A stretch of DNA of 64,000 nucleotides from Streptomyces sp. NRRL B-1140. Lineage in GTDB: Bacteria > Actinomycetota > Actinomycetes > Streptomycetales > Streptomycetaceae. Made by a program: the position numbers and the translations under genes. Position 1 is the first letter of the stretch. Every line of letters begins with the position of its first letter. The notes under the pieces are model-generated. The model was not told the DNA's origin. It saw nothing but the letters and a program-made list of their open reading frames with translations, and did no database searches. The stretch is from contig NZ_LGEA01000069.1 of the NCBI RefSeq assembly GCF_001280065.1, positions 1 through 64,000 of the forward strand. The letters run 5' to 3'. Below are positions 23,322 through 32,075 of this stretch, piece after piece.

Positions 23322-23897
23322 TTACAACGTGCTTGCGCGCTTCACCGCCGGATCCAGCAGGCCTGTCCTCTTCACGGCGCGGGGAGACAGAGTCATGGGT
23401 CCGGCCCAGCCCTGCTGGATCAGCGCGACCTGCGAGGGCAAGGGCTGGACCGGGGCCGCGTCCACACCTCGCGCCCAGTTCGCGAGCAGTCCCTCGGTGG
23501 TGTCGACGGCCGAGACAACCATGGTGATGCGGGACTGCCCGTTGCCCCAGGTGTTCCACAGTGCCCAGCCCTCCCCGCGGGGCTCCACCCCGATCCGGAG
23601 ACACGCCTGCTCATAGGTCTCGTCCAGCGCGGCCGGCATGACTCCCGGCCGAATGAGCACGACGCCCGCCAGCTCGAGCAGGGGGCGATCCTCCTCCTCG
23701 ACGCACCCGTCACCGGGGAAGTGATGGTGCTGCAGAGCCCGAGCGAGCGCGTTCACCGCCCGCTGAAGAGTCGTCGCGTCGTCAGGGTCATGGCCGTAGC
23801 AGAGCCAGCCTTCGTCCGACGCGGCAGACCGGACCTCTCTGGCGAGCCTCTCGACTTCGCTCAAGTATTCGCTCTGGGTGAGGGCACGTCGCGTCAT
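23322..23897 (-). CDS. Hypothetical protein
   Basis: The product has 191 residues, with no signal peptide and no membrane helix. The N-terminal third is helical (LSEVERLAREVRSAASDEGW). The centre has DETYEQACLRIGVEPRGEGW followed by a beta-rich stretch (RITMVVSAVDTTEGLLANWA), and the tail is basic. Codon usage is normal and the ATG at 23897 gives a clean start. I do not recognise the family. It is followed closely by the smaller hypothetical gene ending at 22887, possibly as a two-gene unit. Confidence 0.6.
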   Translation of the reverse strand: MTRRALTQSEYLSEVERLAREVRSAASDEGWLCYGHDPDDATTLQRAVNALARALQHHHFPGDGCVEEEDRPLLELAGVVLIRPGVMPAALDETYEQACLRIGVEPRGEGWALWNTWGNGQSRITMVVSAVDTTEGLLANWARGVDAAPVQPLPSQVALIQQGWAGPMTLSPRAVKRTGLLDPAVKRASTL

Positions 23898-23976
23898 GGC
23901 GTGAAGTCTCGCAGTCGGCGCCGCCCGGGGTCGCCTGAGTTTCCGGTGCCGGCACCACTCTTCGGGGGACGCGGGG

Positions 23977-24051
23977 TCAAGCGCTGTGCGGGGTCACCAA
24001 GCCGGATTCGTAAACGAGGACGACGAGTTGGGCGCGATCACGGGTACGGAG
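23977..24051 (-). pseudogene. C-terminal tail of a LuxR/NarL-type response regulator
   Basis: The frame ending at TGA 23977-23979 reads RDRAQLVVLVYESGLVTP before its stop. This is the near-invariant last helix of Streptomyces NarL-type regulators, usually written VRDRVQLVVLAYESGLV. Only about 24 codons remain. Upstream on the minus strand neither the rest of the helix-turn-helix nor the receiver domain is present; the sequence instead runs into the promoter of the radical SAM gene. Confidence 0.6.
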
Positions 24052-24195
24052 AGCCGGCCTGGTCCTGTGGGGGTGGGCGTGGAGAGGTCGGCCGTACCCA
24101 GGGCGGTCCCTTCGAGCGGGAGCGGTGAGTGCCTCGTACAGTTGGATGACGGGAAGCTTCTCTCTTCCCTCGCACCCATCTGTACGGGAGCACTC

Positions 24196-25371
24196 ATGCA
24201 CCACCCGTCCGGCAGCCCGGGCGACGACCCCGACGCACTGTTCGGGCTGGACGCCCTCTCCCCCGGGCCCGTCCCAGCCGATCGACGCTCTTCGTTCCGT
24301 GCTTCCGCCGTGGCCGGCCGGCTGCTGCCCGTGCGGGAGATCTACGCCGAGCCCGCGGCTGCCGCGTCCCCGCGCGGGAGGCAGATCAGCGCACGGTTTC
24401 CCGACGCCCGGGTGACCATGGTGCAGTCCCACTGGGGCATCCCAGGGCTGCACGGCAACCAGGGCAACATCGAGCGCTGGGTGCGCGTCAAGGGGGAGAC
24501 GCTGGTCCTCGGTGAGAAGAAGACCCTCACCACACGTCCCAACGGCCGGTCCGCGGACTGGATCGCTCCCGGCGCCTCCAACGGTTGCGCCATGGCCTGC
24601 GCCTACTGCTATGTGCCCCGGCGCAAGGGATACGCGAACCCCATCACCGTCTCCACCAACATCGACCGGATCATCGGTCACGTCGGCCGCCACGTGGCGC
24701 GGCAGGGGCGCAAGTCCGAGCCGAACCAGTGCGACCCCAAGGCGTGGGTGTACGACATCGGGGAGAACGGCGACTGCTCGGTGGACGCGCTGATCTGCGA
24801 CAACACCGCGGACATGGTGCACGCCTTCCGGCAGTGGCCCACGGCGAAGGCGTCCTTCGCCACCAAGTTCGTCAACCCCGACCTGCTGGCCCTCGACCCT
24901 CGCGGCCGCACCCGCATCCGGTTCTCGCTGATGCCGCCGGACGACGCCCGGCTGCTCGATGTGCGCACCTCACCGGTCGCCGAGCGGATCGCCGCCGCTG
25001 CGGACTTCCTGGACGCCGGGTACGAGGTGCACTTCAACCTCTCCCCCGTGGTCGTCCGGCCGGGCTGGCAGGAGGCCTGGACGGAGCTGCTCATCCACCT
25101 CGACGACGTCCTGCCCCGGCGCGTGAAGGAGCAGGCCGCCGCCGAGGTGATCATGCTGACGCACAACCAGGAGCTGCACGAGGTCAACCTCGGCTGGCAT
25201 CCCCGTGCCGAGGAGGCCCTGTGGCGGCCGGAACTGCAACAGGCCAAGCGCTCCGAGAACGGCGCGCTGAACCTCCGCTACCGCAACGGCGTCAAGGGCG
25301 AGGCCGTACGGGCGCTGCACACCTTGATCGACCGCCATGCGCCGTGGCTGCGGGTGCGCTATGCGTTCTGA
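24196..25371 (+). CDS. Spore photoproduct lyase-like radical SAM protein
   Basis: The product has 391 residues. The radical SAM motif is CAMACAYC (C131, C135, C138), the CX3CX2C pattern that holds a [4Fe-4S] cluster. The surrounding sequence (MVQSHWGIPGLHGNQGNIER, VPRRKGYANPITVSTNIDRI, ATKFVNPDLL, HFNLSPVVVRPGW, NLRYRNGVKGEAV) matches the actinobacterial spore-photoproduct-lyase-family group. True SPL repairs the thymine photoproduct of spores by SAM radical chemistry. This subgroup is related but its substrate is not established, and streptomycete spores differ from endospores. GGGAG precedes ATG 24196. It may complement the photolyase gene at 7158. Confidence 0.85.
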   Translation: MHHPSGSPGDDPDALFGLDALSPGPVPADRRSSFRASAVAGRLLPVREIYAEPAAAASPRGRQISARFPDARVTMVQSHWGIPGLHGNQGNIERWVRVKGETLVLGEKKTLTTRPNGRSADWIAPGASNGCAMACAYCYVPRRKGYANPITVSTNIDRIIGHVGRHVARQGRKSEPNQCDPKAWVYDIGENGDCSVDALICDNTADMVHAFRQWPTAKASFATKFVNPDLLALDPRGRTRIRFSLMPPDDARLLDVRTSPVAERIAAAADFLDAGYEVHFNLSPVVVRPGWQEAWTELLIHLDDVLPRRVKEQAAAEVIMLTHNQELHEVNLGWHPRAEEALWRPELQQAKRSENGALNLRYRNGVKGEAVRALHTLIDRHAPWLRVRYAF

Positions 25372-25372
25372 T

Positions 25373-25404
25373 CCGCCGGGGGTCTCCCGGGCGGCCGCCG
25401 GCGG
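25373..25404. terminator. GC-rich hairpin between convergent genes
   Basis: CCGCCGG (25373-25379) pairs with CCGGCGG (25398-25404), and the intervening GC-rich bases can extend the fold. It sits directly after the stop of the radical SAM gene and before the end of the opposing lipoprotein gene, so it may terminate both. There is no T-run. Confidence 0.4.
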
Positions 25405-25421
25405 ACACGGGAACGCCGAGG

Positions 25422-25817
25422 TCACCAGGAGTCGGCGATCAGTTTCTCCACCTCGGGCGGCAGCTCGCCGCCCGAGTGGACGGCAACGAACCTGACGTCG
25501 TCGGGTGCGTCGCCGACGGCGATGGCCACGGTGGGAGAGACGCCGTCCACCGCGTAGGCGTTTTCGGTGGTGGATGGCTCCTCGCCCCGGTTCTGGCCGC
25601 CCGTGTCGTCACAGGGCGGCTGGGTCGCCGTGCCCAGTTCGTTGCCCACGGTGAACTCCACATTCGCCACATCGCGGTACGTGCGCCCTTCGTAGGTCAC
25701 CACGTAGACGCACGACGGCGCGGCCTCCCCGCTGTCCTCCTCCGGGTCGCAGGCGGACATCGACGCCGCTGCGGCCGCCGTCAGCAGTGCGAGCACGGAT
25801 CGCTTGACCCAGCTCAT
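25422..25817 (-). CDS. Small secreted lipoprotein, DUF6281-like
   Basis: The product has 131 residues. Signal peptide KRSVLALLTAAAAASMSAC ends in a lipobox with Cys23 as the lipidation site, so the mature protein is anchored outside the membrane. The rest has a CVYVVTYEGRTYRD strand pair, a second Cys (QPPCDDTGG) that could disulfide-bond, and a beta-rich end (VRFVAVHSGGELPPEVEKLI). It resembles the actinobacterial DUF6281 family, whose function is unknown. The start is ATG 25817. It lies downstream of the 2-MIB genes on the same strand but about 167 bases away, so linkage is uncertain. Confidence 0.7.
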   Translation of the reverse strand: MSWVKRSVLALLTAAAAASMSACDPEEDSGEAAPSCVYVVTYEGRTYRDVANVEFTVGNELGTATQPPCDDTGGQNRGEEPSTTENAYAVDGVSPTVAIAVGDAPDDVRFVAVHSGGELPPEVEKLIADSW

Positions 25818-25983
25818 GATCGGACCTCCAGGTTTCGAGTTCTCGACCGGCGTGCCTGATTGCGAAGACTCGTCCGGCCTCATCGACAACGACGGACTGG
25901 AGGTCCTGTTCGTTCGGGCGACTTCTGGGCCTACCTCGCGGGGCCGGTCCCGTACAGACGGTCCCGGCCCCGCGAGGTCGCGC

Positions 25984-26859
25984 TCACACGCGGTCGGCCG
26001 CGATCAGGACGTACTGGAAGGAGCCGTCCCGGTAGGACTGGATGAACGCCTCCTCGATCCCGGTGACCAGCGAGGACGTGGCCCGCAGCTCCCAGTAGGG
26101 CAGCGTGTCCGGGGTGAGGTCGACGATGGTCTGCGGCACCAGCCGGTTGTCCGCCATGGCGCGCAGATACTCGCGGCGGGAGTGGATGTTGCACTCGAAG
26201 TGGGCGTTGATCTGGGAGACCCACTTCGAGGGCTGGCCGTAGCGGGGGTTCCAGCAGCCGGTGATCGTCACGTACCGGCCGCCCACCTTGAGGAAGCGGG
26301 AGTGCTCGGCGAACAGGTCGTGCAGGTCGACGTACATCGTCGACTCGTTGTTCCACGACGCGGTGACGCCGCCCTTCTCGAAGGGCGTGTCGAGCATGTT
26401 GCACACGCGGGAGCGCACGTGGTCCTCGATGCGCAGTTCTCGCGCGCGCCTGTTGCCGAAGTCGGCCTGGGTGGCGGACAGGGTGACGCCCTCCACCCTG
26501 CAGCCGAAGCGGCGGTGGGCCATGACCATGGACCCACCGCGCCCGCAGCCGGCATCGACGAGGGTGTCGTCGGGCCCGACCGGGCCGAGGTGGTCCATCA
26601 GGAACTCCGCCTGTGCCGATTCCAGCCGGTGCAGCTCCGCGATGAGCTTCTTCTCGTACTCGCTGTGGGCCGGGTCGCCGAGCGCGGTGTGGTCCACGGC
26701 GCCGATGCCGTAGTGGTGGTGGTAGAGCCCGTCCACGTCACCGAGACGGAGATTGACCGGCCTCGCCTCGTTGTTCCAGTACCGCGCGATGTCCCCCTGG
26801 TACGGCGTCGCCGGGGCCGGGATCTTCGCGGAGAGGGAGGGGGTCGTTTCAGTGGTCAC
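25984..26859 (-). CDS. Geranyl diphosphate 2-C-methyltransferase
   Basis: The product has 291 residues. It methylates C2 of geranyl diphosphate using SAM to give 2-methyl-GPP, the first dedicated step to the earthy odorant 2-methylisoborneol. Family features are the N-terminal YQGDIARYWNNEARPVNLRL, YHHHYGIG, SAM motif LVDAGCGRGGSMVMAH, and SWNNESTMYVDL, which is shared with sterol- and cyclopropane-type C-methyltransferases. It follows the 2-MIB synthase gene by 15 bases in the same direction, and both follow the encapsulin gene. The gene set encapsulin, cyclase, methyltransferase is the usual Streptomyces 2-MIB operon. Confidence 0.96.
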   Translation of the reverse strand: MTTETTPSLSAKIPAPATPYQGDIARYWNNEARPVNLRLGDVDGLYHHHYGIGAVDHTALGDPAHSEYEKKLIAELHRLESAQAEFLMDHLGPVGPDDTLVDAGCGRGGSMVMAHRRFGCRVEGVTLSATQADFGNRRARELRIEDHVRSRVCNMLDTPFEKGGVTASWNNESTMYVDLHDLFAEHSRFLKVGGRYVTITGCWNPRYGQPSKWVSQINAHFECNIHSRREYLRAMADNRLVPQTIVDLTPDTLPYWELRATSSLVTGIEEAFIQSYRDGSFQYVLIAADRV

Positions 26860-26874
26860 AGAGATGTCCGTTCC

Positions 26875-28245
26875 TTACCAGAAGTCGGGCAGGCTGTAGC
26901 GGTAGGTGTTGGTGCGGTGCCAGTCGTGGTTGCCGTCGACCCACGCCGCCACGCCTTTGAGGAAGCGCAGCACGGGGGGCAGGGGGCAGGCCTCCGCGAG
27001 GCCTGCCGCGGCGGCCTCGAAGGCGTGCTGGAGTTCGTTGTGGACCTCGACGGCCTTCAGATAGGCGTCGCGCGCGGAGAGCCGCTCGCGTTCGGCGATG
27101 ACCACGGGCAGGTTCAGGTGGCGGCCGGGGCTGTTCAGTTCCTTGGTGTACGAGTAGAGGTCGTTGACGATGGTGGTCGCGTTGCCGGCGAGGGCGATGA
27201 CCCGCTGCATGTCCGGGCGGGCGTGCAGGTCCGCGGGCAGTTCGTAGCCGCCGACGGTGTCGGTGATCGTGGGGCAGGGTCGGAAGTTGTTGAACTGGCG
27301 CATCGCCAGGTACTCCCACACCTCCGGGACGTGGTCGGTCTGTGCCCAGGCGGCCTCGGCGAGGTAGCCCATGTGCAGCCGGGCCATGTCGTGCCGGTAG
27401 CGGTCGGCCTGGGAGTCCGTGGCCGCGCGGACGAAGTAGTCCATCGCGCTGCGGTACGCCCGGCGCGGGGCGTCCGAGGTGAGCGACTCCTGCCACGCCG
27501 GCGCGTACTCCGCGGTGGTGTGGAAGTGGTCGAGGGCGGTGTGCGCGAGCAGGAGCCGGCCGCCCAGTCCGACGGGCGACCCGCCGTGGTCCTCGCAGTA
27601 GCAGTCGTCCAACGCGTTCTCCGCGACCATCAGCCGCGTGGCGAGCATCAGGTGGTCGACCGTCGGCGCGTCGGGGTGGCAGGCGACCATGTAGCGGCCG
27701 ACGGAGAAGCCGTCGAACTGCCCCTCCCACTCCTCGGGGTAGAGCTGGACCTCGTCCTCGGCCCAGGCCTTGATCCGGCGGCTCACCTCCTCGACACGCA
27801 CCGGGTCCGGCTCCGGGACGGGGTGGTGGTAGAGGCCGGGCACGGCTTTCCCCGCGGCGGGCTCGGCGGGAGCCGGGGACGGCGGTTCCGGGAGGTCGGG
27901 TGCGAACCTGCTCGCCACGGAGAGCGAACTGGTGCCCGGTCCGGTCGGGCCGCGCAGGATTCGCCGCAGCGCGGAGCCGGCCGCGGTCGCATCGGGCGTG
28001 GCCGGTACGGCCGAGCCGACGGCGGCCGTGTCGGGCGCGGCCGAGACGGCGGAGGGGGGCATCGACGGCGGTGGCGTCGGCGGGCCGGGGATCGTGACCG
28101 GCGGATGCAGCGCGGCCAGGAAGTGCCGGACGGTCGGCGTGATCTGACGGTCGGGGGCCGACGGGGCCGGGGCGTCCGGCAGGACGGTCGGTGGCGTCGG
28201 CCGTTGTTCGGGTGGGCTTGTTCCGAGGTGCCCGGAGTCGGGCAT
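26875..28245 (-). CDS. 2-methylisoborneol synthase
   Basis: This 456-residue class I terpene cyclase converts 2-methyl-GPP to 2-methylisoborneol. The Asp-rich motif is DDCYCED (213-219), and the Mg-binding NSE triad is N361, S365, E369 in NDLYSYTKE. The helical cyclase domain occupies about 125-456. The first 120 residues are Pro/Ala-rich and disordered (for example TIPGPPTPPPSMPPS). In family 2B encapsulin systems such N-terminal extensions carry the signals that load the cyclase into the protein shell encoded just upstream. Stop-to-start distance to the methyltransferase gene is 15 bases. Confidence 0.96.
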   Translation of the reverse strand: MPDSGHLGTSPPEQRPTPPTVLPDAPAPSAPDRQITPTVRHFLAALHPPVTIPGPPTPPPSMPPSAVSAAPDTAAVGSAVPATPDATAAGSALRRILRGPTGPGTSSLSVASRFAPDLPEPPSPAPAEPAAGKAVPGLYHHPVPEPDPVRVEEVSRRIKAWAEDEVQLYPEEWEGQFDGFSVGRYMVACHPDAPTVDHLMLATRLMVAENALDDCYCEDHGGSPVGLGGRLLLAHTALDHFHTTAEYAPAWQESLTSDAPRRAYRSAMDYFVRAATDSQADRYRHDMARLHMGYLAEAAWAQTDHVPEVWEYLAMRQFNNFRPCPTITDTVGGYELPADLHARPDMQRVIALAGNATTIVNDLYSYTKELNSPGRHLNLPVVIAERERLSARDAYLKAVEVHNELQHAFEAAAAGLAEACPLPPVLRFLKGVAAWVDGNHDWHRTNTYRYSLPDFW

Positions 28246-28325
28246 CGGCGGCTCCTTGCTGCGGTGGGGTGGGCGCTCGGTGGCAGGCGGGGGCGACAGG
28301 CGTGCCGCTGCCGCGCGTCACGGCT

Positions 28326-29741
28326 TCAGCGCGGTCTGGGGGCGATCTGCACGTTCTCCATCACGCCCAGGGCATCGGGCAGGAGCACCGCGGCGGAGTA
28401 GTAGGTGGTGACGAGGTAGGAGATGATCGCCTGTTCGTTGATCCCCATGAACCGCACGGAGAGCCCCGGTTCGTACTCGTCCGGCAGTCCGGTCTGCCGC
28501 AGTCCGATGACGCCCTGGTTCTTCTCGCCGGTGCGCATCGCGATGATGGAGCTGGTCTGTTCCTTGCTGATCGGGATCTTGTTGCAGGGCAGGATGGGGA
28601 CGCCGCGCCAGGCGGGGACGGATTGTCCTCCGAGGTCCACGTGGTCGGGGTAGAGGCCGCATGCGTTGAAGCCGCGTCCGATGGCGGCGATCGTCCTGGG
28701 GTGGGCGAGGAACATCTTGGTGCCGCGCCGGCGGCAGAGCAGATCGTCCATGTCGTCCGGGGTGGGCGGGCCGGAGCGGGGCTGGATCCGCTGCTTGAAG
28801 TCGGCGTTGTGCAGGAGCCCGAAGTCGCGGTTGTTGATCAGCTCGTGTTCCTGGCGCTCACGCAAGGCCTCGACGGTGAGCCGGAGTTGCTCTTCACTCT
28901 GGTTCATCGGACCGTTGTAGAGGTCGGCGACCCGGGTGTGGATCCTCAGAACGGTCTGTGCGACGGAGAGTTCGTACTCGCGCGGGTGCAGGTCGTAGTC
29001 GACGAAGGTGCCGGGCAGTTCGGCTTCGCCGACGTGGCCGGCCGACAGGGCGATCTCGGCCTCGCCGTGCTTGTTCTGCCGTAGCCGCGTGCGGGCGCTG
29101 AACTCTCCGACATGAGCCCGGAGGTGGGGGGCGGTGGCCAGGACCGCGCTGAAGTCGGCGCGGGTGAGGGTGAGGAGGGTGCCGGAGGTCTCGGCGGTGG
29201 TCGTGCAGTCGTGGCGGGCGTCGGAGTCGAGCAAGGCGCTCTCACCGAAGTGGTCGCCGTCCGCGAGCACTCCGACGGCGATCACTCCGCCGTACCGGCC
29301 CTCGGAGGTCTGGCCGACCCGGCCGTGGGCGATCAGGTGGAGCCGGTCTGCGGGGCTGCCGCGGGTCGCGAGGATTTCCCCGGCCGCGAAGTCGCGCTGC
29401 GTGCAGCGGTCGGCGAGGGCGGTGAGGACGTCCGTGTCCTCGAAACCGCGCAGCAGGGCCAGTTCCCCCAGCTCCCGGGGGATCACCCGGACCGTGGCAC
29501 CCTCCTGGACGAACTCGATGTGCCCGTCCCCGAGGGTGTGGCGCAGCCGCCGGTTGACCCGGTAGGCACCGCCGTCGGCCTCGACCCAGGGCAGCATTCG
29601 CAGCAGCCAGCGGGAGGTGATCTCCTGCATCTGCGGGGCGGACTTGGTGGTCGTGGCGAGGTTGCGGGCGGCGGCGGTACCGAGGGACTGCTGCGGCGGG
29701 TCGGACGTGGTCCGGGCTTCCGGGATGCTGTCGACGGTCAT
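28326..29741 (-). CDS. eshB: Family 2B encapsulin shell protein with cyclic-nucleotide-binding domain
   Basis: The product has 471 residues. The N-terminus is followed by a cyclic-nucleotide-binding domain (about 95-215: [35 protein letters not shown]), which causes such proteins to be mislabelled as Crp/Fnr regulators. There is no helix-turn-helix after it. Instead residues from about 225 form an HK97-type shell domain ([55 protein letters not shown]). Family 2B encapsulins assemble into compartments that enclose 2-methylisoborneol synthase, encoded directly downstream. Whether cAMP gates this shell cannot be judged here. Confidence 0.92.
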   Translation of the reverse strand: MTVDSIPEARTTSDPPQQSLGTAAARNLATTTKSAPQMQEITSRWLLRMLPWVEADGGAYRVNRRLRHTLGDGHIEFVQEGATVRVIPRELGELALLRGFEDTDVLTALADRCTQRDFAAGEILATRGSPADRLHLIAHGRVGQTSEGRYGGVIAVGVLADGDHFGESALLDSDARHDCTTTAETSGTLLTLTRADFSAVLATAPHLRAHVGEFSARTRLRQNKHGEAEIALSAGHVGEAELPGTFVDYDLHPREYELSVAQTVLRIHTRVADLYNGPMNQSEEQLRLTVEALRERQEHELINNRDFGLLHNADFKQRIQPRSGPPTPDDMDDLLCRRRGTKMFLAHPRTIAAIGRGFNACGLYPDHVDLGGQSVPAWRGVPILPCNKIPISKEQTSSIIAMRTGEKNQGVIGLRQTGLPDEYEPGLSVRFMGINEQAIISYLVTTYYSAAVLLPDALGVMENVQIAPRPR

Positions 29742-30112
29742 CGAGGGCAGGTGCTCCTTGCACGACGGGTCGTCCGGTGCACACGGGTGCGCCGACCGGG
29801 AGACAGGGAGGGGTGGGCAACGAGCGGGACCGGATCACGTGAATCCGTCCACCTGCAGAAAGCTAGCCGCTGGGGGGCTCGCATCCACCGGCGAGACGAG
29901 ATGCTTACCTCGAAGCGGTGACAATCACTTGAATGCGGTTTATCGGTCCGTCACGTGTCGTTGCCCGGTAGCGCTCGGGATGTTTGCGGCGTCGCGGGAA
30001 GCCGAACGGTGACCAGGAGGCGACGAGGGTTGTGGACGATCGGCCCGGACGAGGCGCGGAATGTCTGCGACGGACGCACCCGGGCGACCGCTGAGCGTTA
30101 GTGTCGGACCTC
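29742..30112. promoter_or_regulatory. Control region upstream of the encapsulin/2-MIB operon
   Basis: This is 371 bases with no gene, somewhat richer in A/T around 29860-29990, fitting promoters for the leftward 2-MIB operon and the rightward kinase gene. A short inverted repeat GTGA-CAA-TCAC lies at 29918-29928, and a -10-like TAGTGT at 30099-30104 precedes the kinase ATG by eight bases. No operator can be assigned to a known regulator. Confidence 0.45.
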
Positions 30113-30646
30113 ATGATCGTATGGATCAACGGTACTCACGGCGCCGGCAAGACGACGACAAGTGCCCTCGTGCGTGAACTGATCCCCAATGCACGGGTGT
30201 TGGACGCCGAGAAGGTCGGCGAGACACTCATGGACATCACTCCGGCGCTGCCCGGGCGCGGCACGGAGAACTTCCAGCACTGGCCGCCGTGGCGGCCCCT
30301 GGTAGTCGAGACGGCCCGTCGCGTGCTCGACTACACGGGAGGAACTCTGGTGATTCCCATGACCGTCCTGGTCGAGGAGTACTGGCGGGAGATCAGCGCC
30401 GGGCTCGCCCAGCACTCCATCGAGGTACGGCACTTCGTCCTCCACGCCGATCAGGACACTCTGCGCGGGCGTATCGAGGGGGAGCATGTCGTGCCCTCCC
30501 CGTTCGGTCTCGCACACCTCGCGCCGTACGCCGAGGCGGCCCGCACATGGCTGCACGGCGCGGCCGAAGTCGTCGACACGACGCACCTCACGCCTGCCCA
30601 GGCCGCCGCGCACATCGCGGAGGCCGTCGGCGCACACCGCCCCTGA
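30113..30646 (+). CDS. P-loop kinase, TmrB-like
   Basis: The product has 177 residues. Walker A motif GTHGAGKTTTS lies at about residues 6-16, followed by a layout typical of small AAA_18/zeta-toxin-like kinases: FQHWPPWRPLVVETARRVLD, GTLVIPMTVLVEEYWREI and VVDTTHLTPAQAA. Relatives include the tunicamycin-resistance protein TmrB and various uncharacterised nucleotide- or antibiotic-modifying kinases. The substrate is unknown. I chose ATG 30113 rather than GTG 30101: neither has a Shine-Dalgarno, but a TAGTGT -10 box eight bases upstream of 30113 fits a leaderless mRNA. It is followed by the glutaredoxin-like gene after 35 bases. Confidence 0.78.
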   Translation: MIVWINGTHGAGKTTTSALVRELIPNARVLDAEKVGETLMDITPALPGRGTENFQHWPPWRPLVVETARRVLDYTGGTLVIPMTVLVEEYWREISAGLAQHSIEVRHFVLHADQDTLRGRIEGEHVVPSPFGLAHLAPYAEAARTWLHGAAEVVDTTHLTPAQAAAHIAEAVGAHRP

Positions 30647-30681
30647 CCGGTCGGCGCTGCTCATCGGTAGCCTGCTTCACC

Positions 30682-31119
30682 ATGACGCGTGTGTGGATCC
30701 TGCCGGTACTGCTCGTGCTCTGCGGCGCGTTCGCCGCGGCCGGACTGGTTGTCGCGGGGAGCCCGGGTACAGCAGCCGCACTCCTGCCGGTTTTCCTGCT
30801 GCTCGCCGGCGTGAACTCGCCGCTGGTCTTCCCGCGATCGATCGGTGCGCGGGAGGCACAGCGGCGCAGCACGGTCGACGGCCGGCCGGTGGTGTTCTGG
30901 CGCCCGGGCTGTGTGTACTGCCTGCGCCTGCGTATCAGGCTGGGGCGGAGCGCTCGCCGGTTGCACTGGGTCGACATCTGGCGGGATCCGGCCGGAGCGG
31001 CAGCGGTCAGGGAGGTCAACGACGGCAACGAGACCGTACCCACGGTCGTCGTGGACGGCAGCCCGCACACCAACCCCGATCCGGCGTGGGTACGCGGCCG
31101 GGTCTCCCCGTCCCGATGA
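30682..31119 (+). CDS. Membrane-anchored glutaredoxin-like protein
   Basis: The product has 145 residues. Two hydrophobic helices (about 3-23 and 30-50) are followed by a glutaredoxin fold with the active site WRPGCVYC (CVYC, about residues 76-79). The cis-Pro loop is in ETVPTVVVDG, with GSPHTNP after it. It probably acts as a thiol-disulfide oxidoreductase at the membrane, with the Grx domain on whichever side the helices dictate. The ATG at 30682 lacks a Shine-Dalgarno, and a TAGCCT box at 30668-30673 suggests its own leaderless promoter inside the short gap after the kinase gene. Confidence 0.85.
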   Translation: MTRVWILPVLLVLCGAFAAAGLVVAGSPGTAAALLPVFLLLAGVNSPLVFPRSIGAREAQRRSTVDGRPVVFWRPGCVYCLRLRIRLGRSARRLHWVDIWRDPAGAAAVREVNDGNETVPTVVVDGSPHTNPDPAWVRGRVSPSR

Positions 31120-31400
31120 CGCGGAGCCCCCGGCCACCGGCCGGTGGTGCCACGGGGCGCCGGTGTCCTTTCGATGGAAAGGACCTGCATGCCGCCGTGG
31201 AACGGCGAGGTGCGCTGCCTCGCTTCATACCGCTTCATGCACGGTCCGTGCCAAGACCGCCGGCTGGGCTCGTCAGGCATCTCCGACCGGTGCGCCGTCG
31301 GGGAGGTGCCGCCGGGGCGGGTTGTCCAGAGGCATGGTGGCCTGTTGGGGAGACAGCGCCACGTCGTTCCCGTGCGGGGCGGGCGCAGGTCCTGATCGCT

Positions 31401-31961
31401 TCATCCGGGGGGAGCCGTCGTCACGGCAGGCCCGGAGCCGGAGGCACCGGTGACGGCGGAGGGTTCGGTCAGGGCGATGCGGGCGGTGATGCGCTTGCCG
31501 ACCGCCTCCCGGTCGACGGACAAACCCTCCGACACGGCCTTGACGATCTCCAAGCCGTGACCCCCGATCCTGCCGGGATCCGCGGCGCGGGCCGTCGGGA
31601 GCTCGGGGCCGCTGTCCCATACGGCCACCTCCACGGCGCCCGCGGTCAGACCCAGCTCCACCAGGACGGGTCCAGGAGCGTACTTGCACGCGTTGGTGAC
31701 CAGCTCGCTGACCACCAGCTGGGTGAGGTCCCTCACACGCGCGGTGATCAGCAGGCCGTACTCTTCGCCCGCCTGGTCGAGGAAAGCGGCCGCGTGCTGG
31801 CGTGCGTCGGCGATGCAGCCGTCGTCGCCGCCCAGGGCGAAGCCGACACGCACCACATGCTCGTCGCGTGCTGTACAGCCGTCACCGTCGGTACCATCTG
31901 CCACTGGCCTCGCCCTCACTCCCCCGTTTCGCGCGCGACTACCCCCCTGGCCGGCATGCAT
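31401..31961 (-). CDS. RsbW-like ATP-binding anti-sigma factor
   Basis: The product is about 186 residues with a GHKL/HATPase fold. The N box is ELVTNACKYA, the G1 box VWDSGPELP and the G2 box GGHGLEIVKA, without histidine-kinase dimerisation sequence. Such proteins bind sigma factors and phosphorylate STAS-domain antagonists on Ser. A STAS gene starts 115 bases away in the opposite direction (32076), fitting a partner-switching pair. No SigB/F-type sigma gene is in the window. The N-terminal 30 residues before HVVRVGFALGG look unstructured, so the true start may lie downstream of ATG 31961. Confidence 0.82.
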   Translation of the reverse strand: MHAGQGGSRARNGGVRARPVADGTDGDGCTARDEHVVRVGFALGGDDGCIADARQHAAAFLDQAGEEYGLLITARVRDLTQLVVSELVTNACKYAPGPVLVELGLTAGAVEVAVWDSGPELPTARAADPGRIGGHGLEIVKAVSEGLSVDREAVGKRITARIALTEPSAVTGASGSGPAVTTAPPG

Positions 31962-32075
31962 GCCGCACGGGGATGTCGGAAACGATCCCGTGGGTGCATC
32001 CGGGCGATCGGTGGGGCAGAATCATCCGCGCACGTCCTGAACCGGTGACAAGCCTAAATCGCAGTCGAGGAGACC

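Noticed and set aside
25804..28401. 865-codon plus-strand open frame across the 2-MIB genes
   Set aside because: It is antisense to the methyltransferase and cyclase genes, is Val/Gly/Arg-rich with no motif, and reflects high-GC third positions.
28326..29741. Crp/Fnr-type transcription factor
   Set aside because: The cyclic-nucleotide domain is present, but no helix-turn-helix follows; the C-terminal two-thirds match the family 2B encapsulin shell domain beside its cargo gene.
29918..29928. GTGACAATCAC as a Crp-type operator
   Set aside because: The half-sites are too close and too short for the 16-bp Crp pattern; it may be chance.
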